A DNA stretch of 5,565 bases, from assembly GCA_937888765.1 (NCBI GenBank), contig CALASU010000075.1, forward strand, positions 1 through 5,565, in the 5' to 3' direction. Position 1 is the stretch's first letter; every line of letters starts with the position of its first letter. Shown one piece after another: positions 1 to 5,565 of the stretch. Source of the DNA: an uncultured Clostridia bacterium (lineage in GTDB: Bacteria; Bacillota; Clostridia; Lachnospirales; Anaerotignaceae). Made by a program: the position numbers and the translations under genes. Under the pieces are notes generated by a model. The model did not search any database, was not told the origin of the DNA, and saw only the letters and a list, made by a program, of their open reading frames with translations.

Positions 1-80
1 GCAGGGAAACTGGTCAAGCATCTTCCCTGCGGGAAGACGGCTTCGCCGCCGCCTTAATCTTGGCGGTGCTCATATCCCTC
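1..80 (+). other. Palindrome-rich leader upstream of thrC
   Basis: This non-coding stretch is more GC-rich than its surroundings and holds overlapping inverted repeats. GCAGGGAA (1-8) pairs perfectly with TTCCCTGC (23-30). TTCCC (23-27) can instead pair with GGGAA (31-35). CGGC (38-41) pairs with GCCG (45-48) around a 3-nt loop. Positions 44-50 can instead pair with 62-68, giving 7 bp with one G-U. Several arms are shared, so the hairpins exclude one another. There is no T-run after any stem, so it does not look like an intrinsic terminator, and I do not recognise a T-box or any named riboswitch. It may be the end of a longer leader, or a dispersed palindromic repeat cut by the window edge. 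The frame ending at TAA 84-86 is open to the left edge, but its codons (GCC GCC GCC, ACT, AGG) are unlike the real genes here, so I do not call it a gene end. Confidence 0.4.
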
Positions 81-86
81 GAATAA

Positions 87-95
87 AAAAAGGAG
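87..95 (+). promoter_or_regulatory. Ribosome binding site of thrC
   Basis: An A-rich run ending in AAGGAG (90-95) lies 8 nt before ATG 104, which is ideal spacing. The in-frame GTG at 95 overlaps this site and so cannot use it. This decides the start in favour of ATG 104. Confidence 0.8.
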
Positions 96-103
96 TGATT
101 GAA

Positions 104-1567
104 ATGGCATTGAATTATGTTGGTACAAGAGATAGAAAAATTACGGCAACGGCTTCTGAAGCAATTTTGCGCGGCATCTGTCCCGATGGCGGCTTATATA
201 TCCCCGAGGAAATTCCTAAAATGGAAAAATCTCTGGAAGAACTGGGCAAGCTGTCCTATCAGGAACTGGCGTATGAAGTATTGAAGCTGTATCTGGATTT
301 TACAGATGACGAACTGAAAGCCTGCATCAACGGTGCATATGACGAAAAATTCGATACACCTGAAATTGTTCCCGTTGTGAAAAAGGGCGATGCACTGTTT
401 CTGGAACTGTTCCACGGCAGAACGCTTGCGTTTAAAGATATGGCACTTTCCATTCTGCCTTATCTGATGAAAACTGCTGTGAAAAAGCAGGGCATGAAAC
501 AGGAAATTGTAATCCTGACAGCAACAAGCGGCGATACAGGCAAAGCGGCACTGGAAGGCTTTGCGGGTGTGGATGGTACACGCATTATGGTATTCTTCCC
601 CGAAGATGGCGTAAGCCCTGTGCAGAAACTGCAGATGACAACACAGGAGGGCGACAATACCTGCGTTGTTGGGATCAAAGGCAACTTTGACGATGCACAG
701 AGTGCGGTAAAACGCATTTTTACAGATAAGGAACTGGAACAGGAGCTGGATGCAAAGGGCTTCCGCTTCTCCTCTGCAAACTCTATCAATATCGGCAGAC
801 TGGTACCGCAGATCGTATACTATTTCCATGCTTATCTACAGGCAGTGAAACTGGGCGAAATCAAACCGGGCGAAGAACTGAACTTTACCGTTCCCACAGG
901 CAACTTCGGCGATTTGCTGGCAGGCTGGTATGCGGCACAGATGGGGCTGCCTGTAGGGCATTTCGTGTGTGCGTCCAATGATAACAAAGTACTGTATGAT
1001 TTCTTCCGCACAGGTACATATGACAGAAACCGTGATTTCTGCGTGACAGTATCTCCCTCCATGGATATTCTGATCTCCAGTAATCTGGAACGTCTGCTGT
1101 GCCACATGAACGGACAGGACGCAACAAAAGCGGAAATGGAAAGTCTGAATAAAACAGGTGCATATACAGCAGAGATTACAGAAAAGAAAATCAGCGGGGC
1201 ATATGCGACAGAAGCAGAAACCTTTGCGGCAATCAAGGACTTCTATGCAGAAACAGGCTATGTGATGGATACACATACAGCCGTTGCCTATGCGGCGTAT
1301 CAGAAATACAAAGCAGAAAGCGGCGACAATACACCTATGGCCATCGTATCCACAGCAAGCCCCTATAAATTTACAAAGGATGTTATGACTGCACTGGATG
1401 CAAAATACGCTGACGGCGATGCTTTTGCATTACAGGCGGATCTGGAAAAGGTAAGCGGCGTGGCTGTTCCCGAGCCTATCGTTGGTCTGGAAACAAGAGA
1501 AGTGCGTCATAAAACAGTATGTGAAAAGACTGCAATTACAGATGTTGTAAAACGCTGGCTGCTGTAA
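104..1567 (+). CDS. thrC: Threonine synthase (PLP-dependent)
   Basis: The protein (487 aa) converts O-phospho-L-homoserine and water to L-threonine and phosphate, the last step of threonine synthesis, in the cytoplasm. Length and sequence fit the long E. coli/yeast-type threonine synthases rather than the shorter B. subtilis type. Visible landmarks are an N-terminal segment with the family pattern CPDGGLYIP (26-34); HGRTLAFKD (104-112), where Lys111 is the expected PLP Schiff-base lysine; SGDTG (142-146) in a TATSGDTGKAA block; SANSINIGR (224-232); and PTGNFGD (264-270), the glycine-rich loop that holds the cofactor phosphate in fold-type II enzymes. The frame is intact. ATG 104 is chosen over the in-frame GTG 95 because the Shine-Dalgarno sits on the GTG. 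The next gene starts 34 nt after the stop with its own ribosome site, so they are likely co-transcribed. No other threonine gene is visible; hom or thrB could lie to the left. Confidence 0.96.
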   Translation: MALNYVGTRDRKITATASEAILRGICPDGGLYIPEEIPKMEKSLEELGKLSYQELAYEVLKLYLDFTDDELKACINGAYDEKFDTPEIVPVVKKGDALFLELFHGRTLAFKDMALSILPYLMKTAVKKQGMKQEIVILTATSGDTGKAALEGFAGVDGTRIMVFFPEDGVSPVQKLQMTTQEGDNTCVVGIKGNFDDAQSAVKRIFTDKELEQELDAKGFRFSSANSINIGRLVPQIVYYFHAYLQAVKLGEIKPGEELNFTVPTGNFGDLLAGWYAAQMGLPVGHFVCASNDNKVLYDFFRTGTYDRNRDFCVTVSPSMDILISSNLERLLCHMNGQDATKAEMESLNKTGAYTAEITEKKISGAYATEAETFAAIKDFYAETGYVMDTHTAVAYAAYQKYKAESGDNTPMAIVSTASPYKFTKDVMTALDAKYADGDAFALQADLEKVSGVAVPEPIVGLETREVRHKTVCEKTAITDVVKRWLL

Positions 1568-1585
1568 TTTACCAGAAATAAGCCG

Positions 1586-1593
1586 AAAGGAGG
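1586..1593 (+). promoter_or_regulatory. Strong ribosome binding site of the membrane protein gene
   Basis: AAAGGAGG lies 8 nt before ATG 1602. It is a near-perfect match to the 16S 3' end and fixes the start. With only 34 nt from the thrC stop and no promoter in the gap, it supports translation from the thrC mRNA. Confidence 0.8.
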
Positions 1594-1601
1594 AGAAGCC
1601 T

Positions 1602-2612
1602 ATGGCGGACTGGGAATGGAGAAACGACAGCGAATCAGAAGAAAAAAAGAAAGAGAAAAGCGGATATGTGACCCGTAAGGAATTTTATATCTGTTTTGTG
1701 GTACTGCTTGCAGTTATTTTCTGGCAGGGCATCAGTACAAAAGATCATGTATGGCAGGCGAAAAATAATCTGCGGAGCGAAATGCAATCTGCAGAAAGCA
1801 GAATCAATCATCAGATTGAAAGTATCCCTCGTAATATTGAGCAGGGCATTGAGGATGCAAACAACCCTTTGCGGGAAAGTGATTTGAAAATTACGGATGT
1901 GGATATGAAAGCCCAGACAGCCACCCTGTGCATGACTGCTTTGCCGAAAGAATATACGGATAGTATGGAAGTACAGTTCTTTTTATCCTGTGATGGAGCA
2001 GAAGCAGAAGCGATTCCTGCGGCGACAGGGGCTGATCGTGTGTTCAAAGCAGAAGCAACGATCCCCTTCTGTGATATGGTATCTGCAACAGTAAATCTGA
2101 AAAAAGGCGATACCGAAACCATCTGCGCTCTGGGAGAGATGAGCATACAGGAGCAGGTTCTGCCATCTTTCAGCGGGCACTGGAGCGGTTCCCGCCAATG
2201 GACAGCAGGGCAGAAATTTATCACCTTTAAAGGTTCTCTGATTGTAGATGTGGCAAAGCCGGCTTGGGTGATGTCGCAGAACAAAGGGAAAGACTGGACA
2301 TTCCGGAATCCTGCGGCGGAAGTCTATATTGGCGGGAAACTGGTGAAAACTTTGCCGACACAGCTGATTTTGGAAGATGAATATATGTATTCCTATGAGT
2401 CCTATGATGCGATGCTGGCAGAGGGAGAAGAAGCATTGAAGCTGTATGAAGGGGAAACTATCGAATTTGTATTCAGACTGGAGGACAGCAACGGGCTGAA
2501 ATACCGCTATGTGGTGGAAAAAGGAAACTATATCAAAGATGGCGAGTATCAGGAGGAAGCACCTGCAGATTCTATGAATCCCGTTTCAGGCGGCAGACTG
2601 ACAATAGAATAA
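1602..2612 (+). CDS. Membrane-anchored protein of unknown function
   Basis: I do not recognise this 336-aa protein. The first 27 residues are charged and lysine-rich (EEKKKEK at 13-19). One hydrophobic segment follows at about 28-45 (FYICFVVLLAVIFWQGIS). It has no cleavage site or lipobox, so it looks like an uncleaved anchor with the N-terminus in the cytoplasm and the rest outside. Residues 50-85 form a probable amphipathic or coiled-coil helix with regularly spaced Leu/Met/Ile. From about 94 the sequence alternates polar and hydrophobic residues, suggesting two beta-rich domains: 94-180, with four cysteines (110, 130, 157, 175), and about 190-320, rich in aromatics and Gly. The tail is acidic and Pro/Ser-containing. 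Codon choice is less biased than in the enzyme genes (more GGG, GCG, AGT), which suggests lower expression. It follows thrC closely and ends at a terminator, but nothing ties it to threonine synthesis. A cell-surface or envelope role is inferred from topology only. Confidence 0.85.
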   Translation: MADWEWRNDSESEEKKKEKSGYVTRKEFYICFVVLLAVIFWQGISTKDHVWQAKNNLRSEMQSAESRINHQIESIPRNIEQGIEDANNPLRESDLKITDVDMKAQTATLCMTALPKEYTDSMEVQFFLSCDGAEAEAIPAATGADRVFKAEATIPFCDMVSATVNLKKGDTETICALGEMSIQEQVLPSFSGHWSGSRQWTAGQKFITFKGSLIVDVAKPAWVMSQNKGKDWTFRNPAAEVYIGGKLVKTLPTQLILEDEYMYSYESYDAMLAEGEEALKLYEGETIEFVFRLEDSNGLKYRYVVEKGNYIKDGEYQEEAPADSMNPVSGGRLTIE

Positions 2613-2620
2613 AAAAGTAA

Positions 2621-2656
2621 GGGCAGAAACAACAAATTTTGTTTTTGCCCTTTTTT
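2621..2656 (+). terminator. Rho-independent terminator ending the thrC unit
   Basis: Positions 2621-2632 (GGGCAGAAACAA) pair with 2639-2650 (TTGTTTTTGCCC) over 12 bp with one G-U, around a 6-nt loop. Six T residues (2651-2656) follow directly. The stem starts 8 nt after the stop of the membrane protein gene. A run of A residues just before the stem (2611-2616) could also let it work on the opposite strand, although no convergent gene is present in the window. Confidence 0.93.
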
Positions 2657-2681
2657 GTGCAGATAAAAAACAGGAAAAGCA

Positions 2682-2710
2682 TTGATTTTGTCCCTGTCAT
2701 GGCGTAAAAT
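2682..2710 (+). promoter_or_regulatory. Predicted SigA-type promoter of the tal-tkt unit
   Basis: TTGATT (2682-2687, 4 of 6 to TTGACA) and TAAAAT (2705-2710, 5 of 6 to TATAAT) are separated by exactly 17 bp. An A-rich stretch (about 2662-2679) just upstream could act as an UP element. The site lies 26 bp after the terminator and in front of strongly codon-biased genes. The expected start of transcription is near 2716-2718, giving a leader of about 100 nt. Confidence 0.7.
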
Positions 2711-2727
2711 GAAAGTAGCGTAACATG

Positions 2728-2773
2728 GGCGGCAGTGTGCCGTTCTGTTGCAATGCGTTTCGGCGAAATGCCG
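2728..2773 (+). promoter_or_regulatory. Two small hairpins in the tal leader RNA
   Basis: CGGCA (2730-2734) pairs perfectly with TGCCG (2738-2742) around loop GTG, and two flanking G-U pairs could extend it. GCGTTTC (2755-2761) pairs with GAAATGC (2765-2771) around loop GGC, with one G-U. A competing stem is CGGC (2761-2764) with GCCG (2770-2773). The CGGCA arm could also reach TGCCG at 2769-2773, so alternative folds exist. The 8-T run at 2790-2797 is too far from the stems to make a terminator. I recognise no named riboswitch; these stems may only stabilise the mRNA. Confidence 0.35.
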
Positions 2774-2803
2774 AGAAAAGGTAAATTTATTTTTTTTAAG
2801 AAA

Positions 2804-2809
2804 AAGGAG
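2804..2809 (+). promoter_or_regulatory. Ribosome binding site that decides the tal start
   Basis: AAGGAG lies only 2 nt before ATG 2812 but 11 nt before ATG 2821. Two nucleotides is too close for normal initiation, whereas 11 is long but workable. This favours ATG 2821. Confidence 0.6.
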
Positions 2810-2820
2810 AGATGGCTACC

Positions 2821-3468
2821 ATGAAAATGTTCATTGACACAGCAAACGTAGATCACATTAGAGAAGCAAACGACCTGGGCGTTATTTGCGGCGTAACAAC
2901 AAACCCTTCCCTGATTGCAAAAGAAGGCAGAGATTTTGTTGAAGTTGTAAAAGAAATCACAACAATCGTAGATGGCCCTATCAGTGCGGAAGTTATCAGC
3001 CTGGATCACAAAGGCATGGTAGCAGAAGCAGAAGAACTGGTTAAAATCCATGAAAACATCGTTATCAAAATCCCTATGACTCTGGAAGGTCTGAAAGCAG
3101 TTAAGATCCTGTCCGCTAAAGGCGTAAAAACAAACGTGACACTGATCTTCTCCGCTACACAGGCTTTGATGGCTGCAAGAGCAGGTGCTACATATGTATC
3201 TCCTTTCCTGGGCAGAGTAGATGACATCGGTTCCGTTGGTATGACACTGATTGAAGATATCGTTGCAATCTTTGATATCCACGGTCTGGATACAGAAATC
3301 ATCGCTGCTTCCATCCGTAACCCTCTGCATGTAGTAGACGCTGCAAAAGCAGGCTGCCACATTGCAACAATCCCTTACAATGTTCTGATTCAGATGTCCA
3401 AACACCCTCTGACAGACAATGGTATTGAAAAATTCCTGAAAGACTGGGAAACAGTACCCAAGAAATAA
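2821..3468 (+). CDS. tal: Transaldolase, compact TalC/FSA-like type
   Basis: The protein (215 aa) should transfer a dihydroxyacetone unit from sedoheptulose-7-P to glyceraldehyde-3-P, or the reverse, in the cytoplasmic non-oxidative pentose phosphate pathway. It is a short class I aldolase-type TIM barrel and closely resembles my recollection of B. subtilis Tal (YwjH) along its whole length. Key residues are Asp6 in FIDTANV; Asn28 in GVTTNPSL (24-31); Lys83 in IKIPMT, the Schiff-base lysine (Lys85 in E. coli FsaA); Thr107; and SPFLGRVDD (127-135). Glu57 and Phe129 stand where FsaA has Gln59 and Tyr131. Transaldolases carry Glu and Phe there, so I call transaldolase rather than fructose-6-phosphate aldolase. 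ATG 2821 gives the family N-terminus (MKMFIDTANV); ATG 2812 would add three residues but has poor ribosome-site spacing. Transketolase follows 78 nt later without a terminator. Strong codon bias suggests high expression. Confidence 0.94.
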   Translation: MKMFIDTANVDHIREANDLGVICGVTTNPSLIAKEGRDFVEVVKEITTIVDGPISAEVISLDHKGMVAEAEELVKIHENIVIKIPMTLEGLKAVKILSAKGVKTNVTLIFSATQALMAARAGATYVSPFLGRVDDIGSVGMTLIEDIVAIFDIHGLDTEIIAASIRNPLHVVDAAKAGCHIATIPYNVLIQMSKHPLTDNGIEKFLKDWETVPKK

Positions 3469-3491
3469 TTTCTGAAAAAAAGATTCATTTC

Positions 3492-3515
3492 TAAAAACGT
3501 TTCAAGTTTGGAAAC
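3492..3515 (+). promoter_or_regulatory. Weak cre-like site and small hairpin between tal and tkt
   Basis: TAAAAACGTTTCAA (3492-3505) matches the CcpA operator consensus TGAAARCGYTTWCA at about 11 of 14 positions, including the central CG. It lacks the G at position 2 and the C near the end. Overlapping it, GTTTC (3499-3503) pairs with GAAAC (3511-3515) around a 7-nt loop. Catabolite control of a sugar-phosphate gene is plausible, but an A/T-rich gap can give such a match by chance. The hairpin has no T-run right after it, so it is not a terminator. Confidence 0.2.
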
Positions 3516-3533
3516 AGTAAAAACGAAATTTTT

Positions 3534-3538
3534 GGAGG
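3534..3538 (+). promoter_or_regulatory. Ribosome binding site of tkt
   Basis: GGAGG lies 8 nt before ATG 3547. The in-frame TTG at 3508 lies upstream of this site and has no ribosome site of its own, so ATG 3547 is the start. Confidence 0.85.
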
Positions 3539-3546
3539 AAAACCAA

Positions 3547-5532
3547 ATGAACAATATTGATAATCTGACAATCAATACCCTGCGTTTCCTGTCTGCAGAA
3601 GCAATCCAGAAAGCAAAGAGCGGTCACCCCGGTCTGCCTCTGGGCGCAGCACCCGCTGCTTACACACTGTGGGCAAAAGAAATGAAGGTTAACCCCGCTA
3701 ACCCCAACTGGGACGACAGAGACAGATTTATCCTGTCCGCAGGTCACGGCTCTGCTCTGCTGTACTCCCTGCTGCATGTATTCGGCTATGGTCTGACAAT
3801 CGAAGACCTGCAGAACTTCCGTCAGAGAAACTCCCTGACACCCGGTCACCCCGAATACAAACATACAACAGGCGTTGAAGTAACAACAGGCCCTCTGGGT
3901 CAGGGTATTGCAAACGCTGTTGGTATGGCACTGGCTGAAAGCCATCTGGCAGCAAAATTCAACACACCCGAATTCAAAGTAGTAGATCACTACACATATG
4001 CACTGTGCGGCGATGGCTGTCTGCAGGAAGGTGTAGCTGCAGAAGCGGCTTCTTTGGCAGGCACAATGGGTCTGAACAAACTGGTTGTACTGTATGACAG
4101 TAACCACATCACAATCGAAGGCGATACAGCAACAGCTTTTGCGGAAGATGTTCTGAAACGTTTTGAAGCATATGGCTGGGATACACAGGAAGTTGCTGAC
4201 GGCAACGATGTAGCTGCAATCAAAGCTGCAATCGAAAAAGCAAAAGCATCTGATAAACCCTCTATCATCAAAATCGAAACACAGATCGGTTACGGTGCAC
4301 CCAATAAACAGGGCAAAGCATCCGCTCACGGCGAACCTCTGGGTGATGAAGAAATCAAACTGGCAAAAGAAAATCTGGGCTGGCCTTATCCCGATACAAC
4401 ATTCTACGTTCCCGAAGAAGTGAAAGCACACATCGCTGAAATCAATGCAGCAGGCGCAAAAGCAGAAGCAGAATGGAATGAAATGTTCAAGGCTTACGCT
4501 GAAAAATATCCCGAACTGGCAAAAGAATACGCTGTATGGCACAGCGATGAACTGCCCGTAGATCTGCTGGCTGATGAAGATTTCTGGAAAGATGAAGGCG
4601 ATATCGCAACACGTGCAACTTCCGAAAAAGTTTTGCAGAAAGTAGCGAAAGTAGTGCCTAACCTGTTCGGCGGCTCCGCTGACCTGGCTCCTTCCAACAA
4701 ATCTCTGATGAAAGAAAGAGAATACTACAGCAAAGAAAATGCAACAGGTTCCAATATCCATTTTGGTATCCGTGAATTTGCGATGACAGCTATGGCAAAC
4801 GGTATGGCTGTACATGGCGGTGTAAGACCTTATGTTGCAGGTTTCTTCGTATTCGCTGACTACATGAAAGCTGGTCTGAGAATGGAATCTCTGATGGGTC
4901 TGCCCGTAATCTCCATCCTGACACACGACTCCATCGGTGTTGGCGAAGACGGCCCTACACATCAGCCCATCGAACACATGGCAATGTTGCGCAGCCTGCC
5001 TAACTACAATGTATTCCGTCCTTGCGATACAAGAGAAACAGCAGCAGGCTGGTATACAGCACTGACAAGCAAAACAACACCTACAGGTCTGATTCTGTCC
5101 AGACAGAATCTGCCTGCACTGGAAGGCACAGGCAAAGGTGCTCTGAAAGGTGCTTATGTGCTGAGAGACTGCGAAGGCACACCCGATGTACTGCTGATGG
5201 CTTCCGGTTCCGAAGTAGAACTGATCTACAAAGCATATGATGAACTGGCTGCAAAAGGCGTAAAAGCAAGAGTTGTTTCCATGCCTTGCTGGGAACTGTT
5301 TGAAGCACAGGATGCAGAATACAAAGAAAGCGTACTGCCTAACGCAGTTCGTGCAAGAGTAGCAGTAGAAGCTGCTTCCGATTTCGGCTGGCACAAATAT
5401 GTAGGTATGGATGGCGCAATCATCTGCATGGATGGTTTTGGTGCATCTGCGCCTGCAGGTCTGCTGTTCAAAGACTTCGGCTTCACAGTAGAAAACGTAG
5501 TGGAAAAAGCACTGGCTGTTGTGAAGAAATAA
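3547..5532 (+). CDS. tkt: Transketolase
   Basis: This full-length 661-aa enzyme uses thiamine diphosphate and a divalent metal to move two-carbon ketol units between sugar phosphates, for example xylulose-5-P plus ribose-5-P to sedoheptulose-7-P plus glyceraldehyde-3-P. It is cytoplasmic and normally a homodimer. Visible in order: SGHPG (25-29, His27); LSAGHGSALLY (63-73, His67); His101 in TPGHPE; GPLGQG (115-120); the cofactor motif GDGCLQEG (155-162) through to Asn186 in DSNHITIEG; His261 in SAHGEPLGD; GGSADL (375-380); GIREF (407-411) with Glu410, the expected catalytic glutamate that activates the cofactor; and GEDGPTHQP (466-474) with His472. These match E. coli His26, His66, His100, His261, Glu411 and His473 by position. 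No expected residue is missing. All three domains (PP, Pyr, C-terminal) are on one chain, unlike split archaeal-type transketolases. It lies 78 nt after tal and the pair forms one functional unit. Codon bias is very strong (Thr ACA, Leu CTG), suggesting high expression. Confidence 0.97.
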   Translation: MNNIDNLTINTLRFLSAEAIQKAKSGHPGLPLGAAPAAYTLWAKEMKVNPANPNWDDRDRFILSAGHGSALLYSLLHVFGYGLTIEDLQNFRQRNSLTPGHPEYKHTTGVEVTTGPLGQGIANAVGMALAESHLAAKFNTPEFKVVDHYTYALCGDGCLQEGVAAEAASLAGTMGLNKLVVLYDSNHITIEGDTATAFAEDVLKRFEAYGWDTQEVADGNDVAAIKAAIEKAKASDKPSIIKIETQIGYGAPNKQGKASAHGEPLGDEEIKLAKENLGWPYPDTTFYVPEEVKAHIAEINAAGAKAEAEWNEMFKAYAEKYPELAKEYAVWHSDELPVDLLADEDFWKDEGDIATRATSEKVLQKVAKVVPNLFGGSADLAPSNKSLMKEREYYSKENATGSNIHFGIREFAMTAMANGMAVHGGVRPYVAGFFVFADYMKAGLRMESLMGLPVISILTHDSIGVGEDGPTHQPIEHMAMLRSLPNYNVFRPCDTRETAAGWYTALTSKTTPTGLILSRQNLPALEGTGKGALKGAYVLRDCEGTPDVLLMASGSEVELIYKAYDELAAKGVKARVVSMPCWELFEAQDAEYKESVLPNAVRARVAVEAASDFGWHKYVGMDGAIICMDGFGASAPAGLLFKDFGFTVENVVEKALAVVKK

Positions 5533-5554
5533 GATAAAATAAAAAATACTTTTT

Positions 5555-5560
5555 GGGGAG
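5555..5560 (+). promoter_or_regulatory. Possible ribosome binding site for a gene beyond the right edge
   Basis: GGGGAG lies 5 nt from the end of the window, after an A/T-rich gap that holds no terminator. If a start codon follows within a few bases, a third gene belongs to the tal-tkt unit. The window ends before this can be seen. Confidence 0.3.
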
Positions 5561-5565
5561 AAGCG

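Noticed and set aside
3..86. Frame open to the left edge and ending at TAA 84-86, possible C-terminus of an upstream gene
   Set aside because: It has only 27 codons, with codon choice unlike the window's genes, and it overlaps strong palindromes. I recognise no family ending. It cannot be excluded without upstream sequence.
60..89. Possible promoter for thrC (TTGGCG with a TAAAAA box)
   Set aside because: The -10 match is poor, and the predicted start would fall on the ribosome binding site, leaving no usable leader.
194..1276. Several open frames on the minus strand across thrC
   Set aside because: The two longer ones are in codon register with thrC and have Cys/Phe/Gln-rich mirror compositions. 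The others are shorter frames without ribosome sites. None can coexist credibly with the well-supported thrC.
2572..3405. Open frame of 277 codons on the minus strand across tal
   Set aside because: It is also in codon register with tal and runs through the promoter and terminator. It has the same Cys/Phe-rich mirror composition and no ribosome site.
3508..3546. Upstream TTG start for tkt adding 13 residues
   Set aside because: The added residues include the Shine-Dalgarno of ATG 3547, have no ribosome site of their own, and are not part of the usual transketolase N-terminus.
5022..5308. Short out-of-frame open frames on both strands within tkt
   Set aside because: They have no ribosome site, an Arg/Ser/Leu-rich composition typical of shifted frames, and lie wholly within conserved transketolase coding sequence.
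3502..5394. Very long open frame (630 codons) on the minus strand across tkt, rich in Cys, Phe and Gln
   Set aside because: It is exactly in codon register with tkt. Read backwards, GCA becomes Cys TGC, ACA Cys TGT, GAA Phe TTC and CTG Gln CAG. The strong codon bias of tkt avoids TTA, CTA and TCA, the only codons that would give antisense stops. The composition is that of a mirror image, not a protein.

Overview
The window reads as ordinary chromosome from a Gram-positive anaerobe, most likely a Clostridia/Lachnospirales-type Firmicute. The clues are strong AAGGAG/GGAGG ribosome binding sites, moderate GC, near-exclusive ACA for Thr, heavy CTG for Leu, mixed AGA/CGT for Arg, and proteins that resemble Firmicute homologues. 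This is a judgement from sequence style; no species can be named. All four genes are on the + strand and none is visibly broken.

Region 1 (1-2656) is a transcription unit tail. A short GC-rich, palindrome-rich leader (1-80) precedes thrC, the PLP enzyme threonine synthase (104-1567). Thirty-four bases later comes a gene for a single-pass membrane-anchored protein of unknown function (1602-2612). A textbook rho-independent terminator (2621-2656) closes the unit.

Region 2 (2657-5565) starts a new unit. A good SigA-type promoter (TTGATT, 17 bp, TAAAAT; 2682-2710) leads into a leader of about 100 nt with small hairpins. Two genes of the non-oxidative pentose phosphate pathway follow: a compact transaldolase of the TalC/FSA-like family (2821-3468) and a transketolase (3547-5532). 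No terminator separates them, so they are probably co-transcribed. Together they interconvert fructose-6-P, glyceraldehyde-3-P, erythrose-4-P, sedoheptulose-7-P and pentose phosphates, supplying ribose-5-P and erythrose-4-P. The last 33 bases are A/T-rich and end in a possible Shine-Dalgarno sequence for a gene beyond the edge.

I saw no tRNA, rRNA, CRISPR array, insertion sequence or phage gene, and nothing that amounts to a new system. The points most worth a second look are the palindromic leader before thrC, the unknown anchored protein beside thrC, the structured leader of the transaldolase gene, a weak cre-like site between tal and tkt, and the active-site residues that mark the TalC/FSA-like enzyme as a transaldolase.
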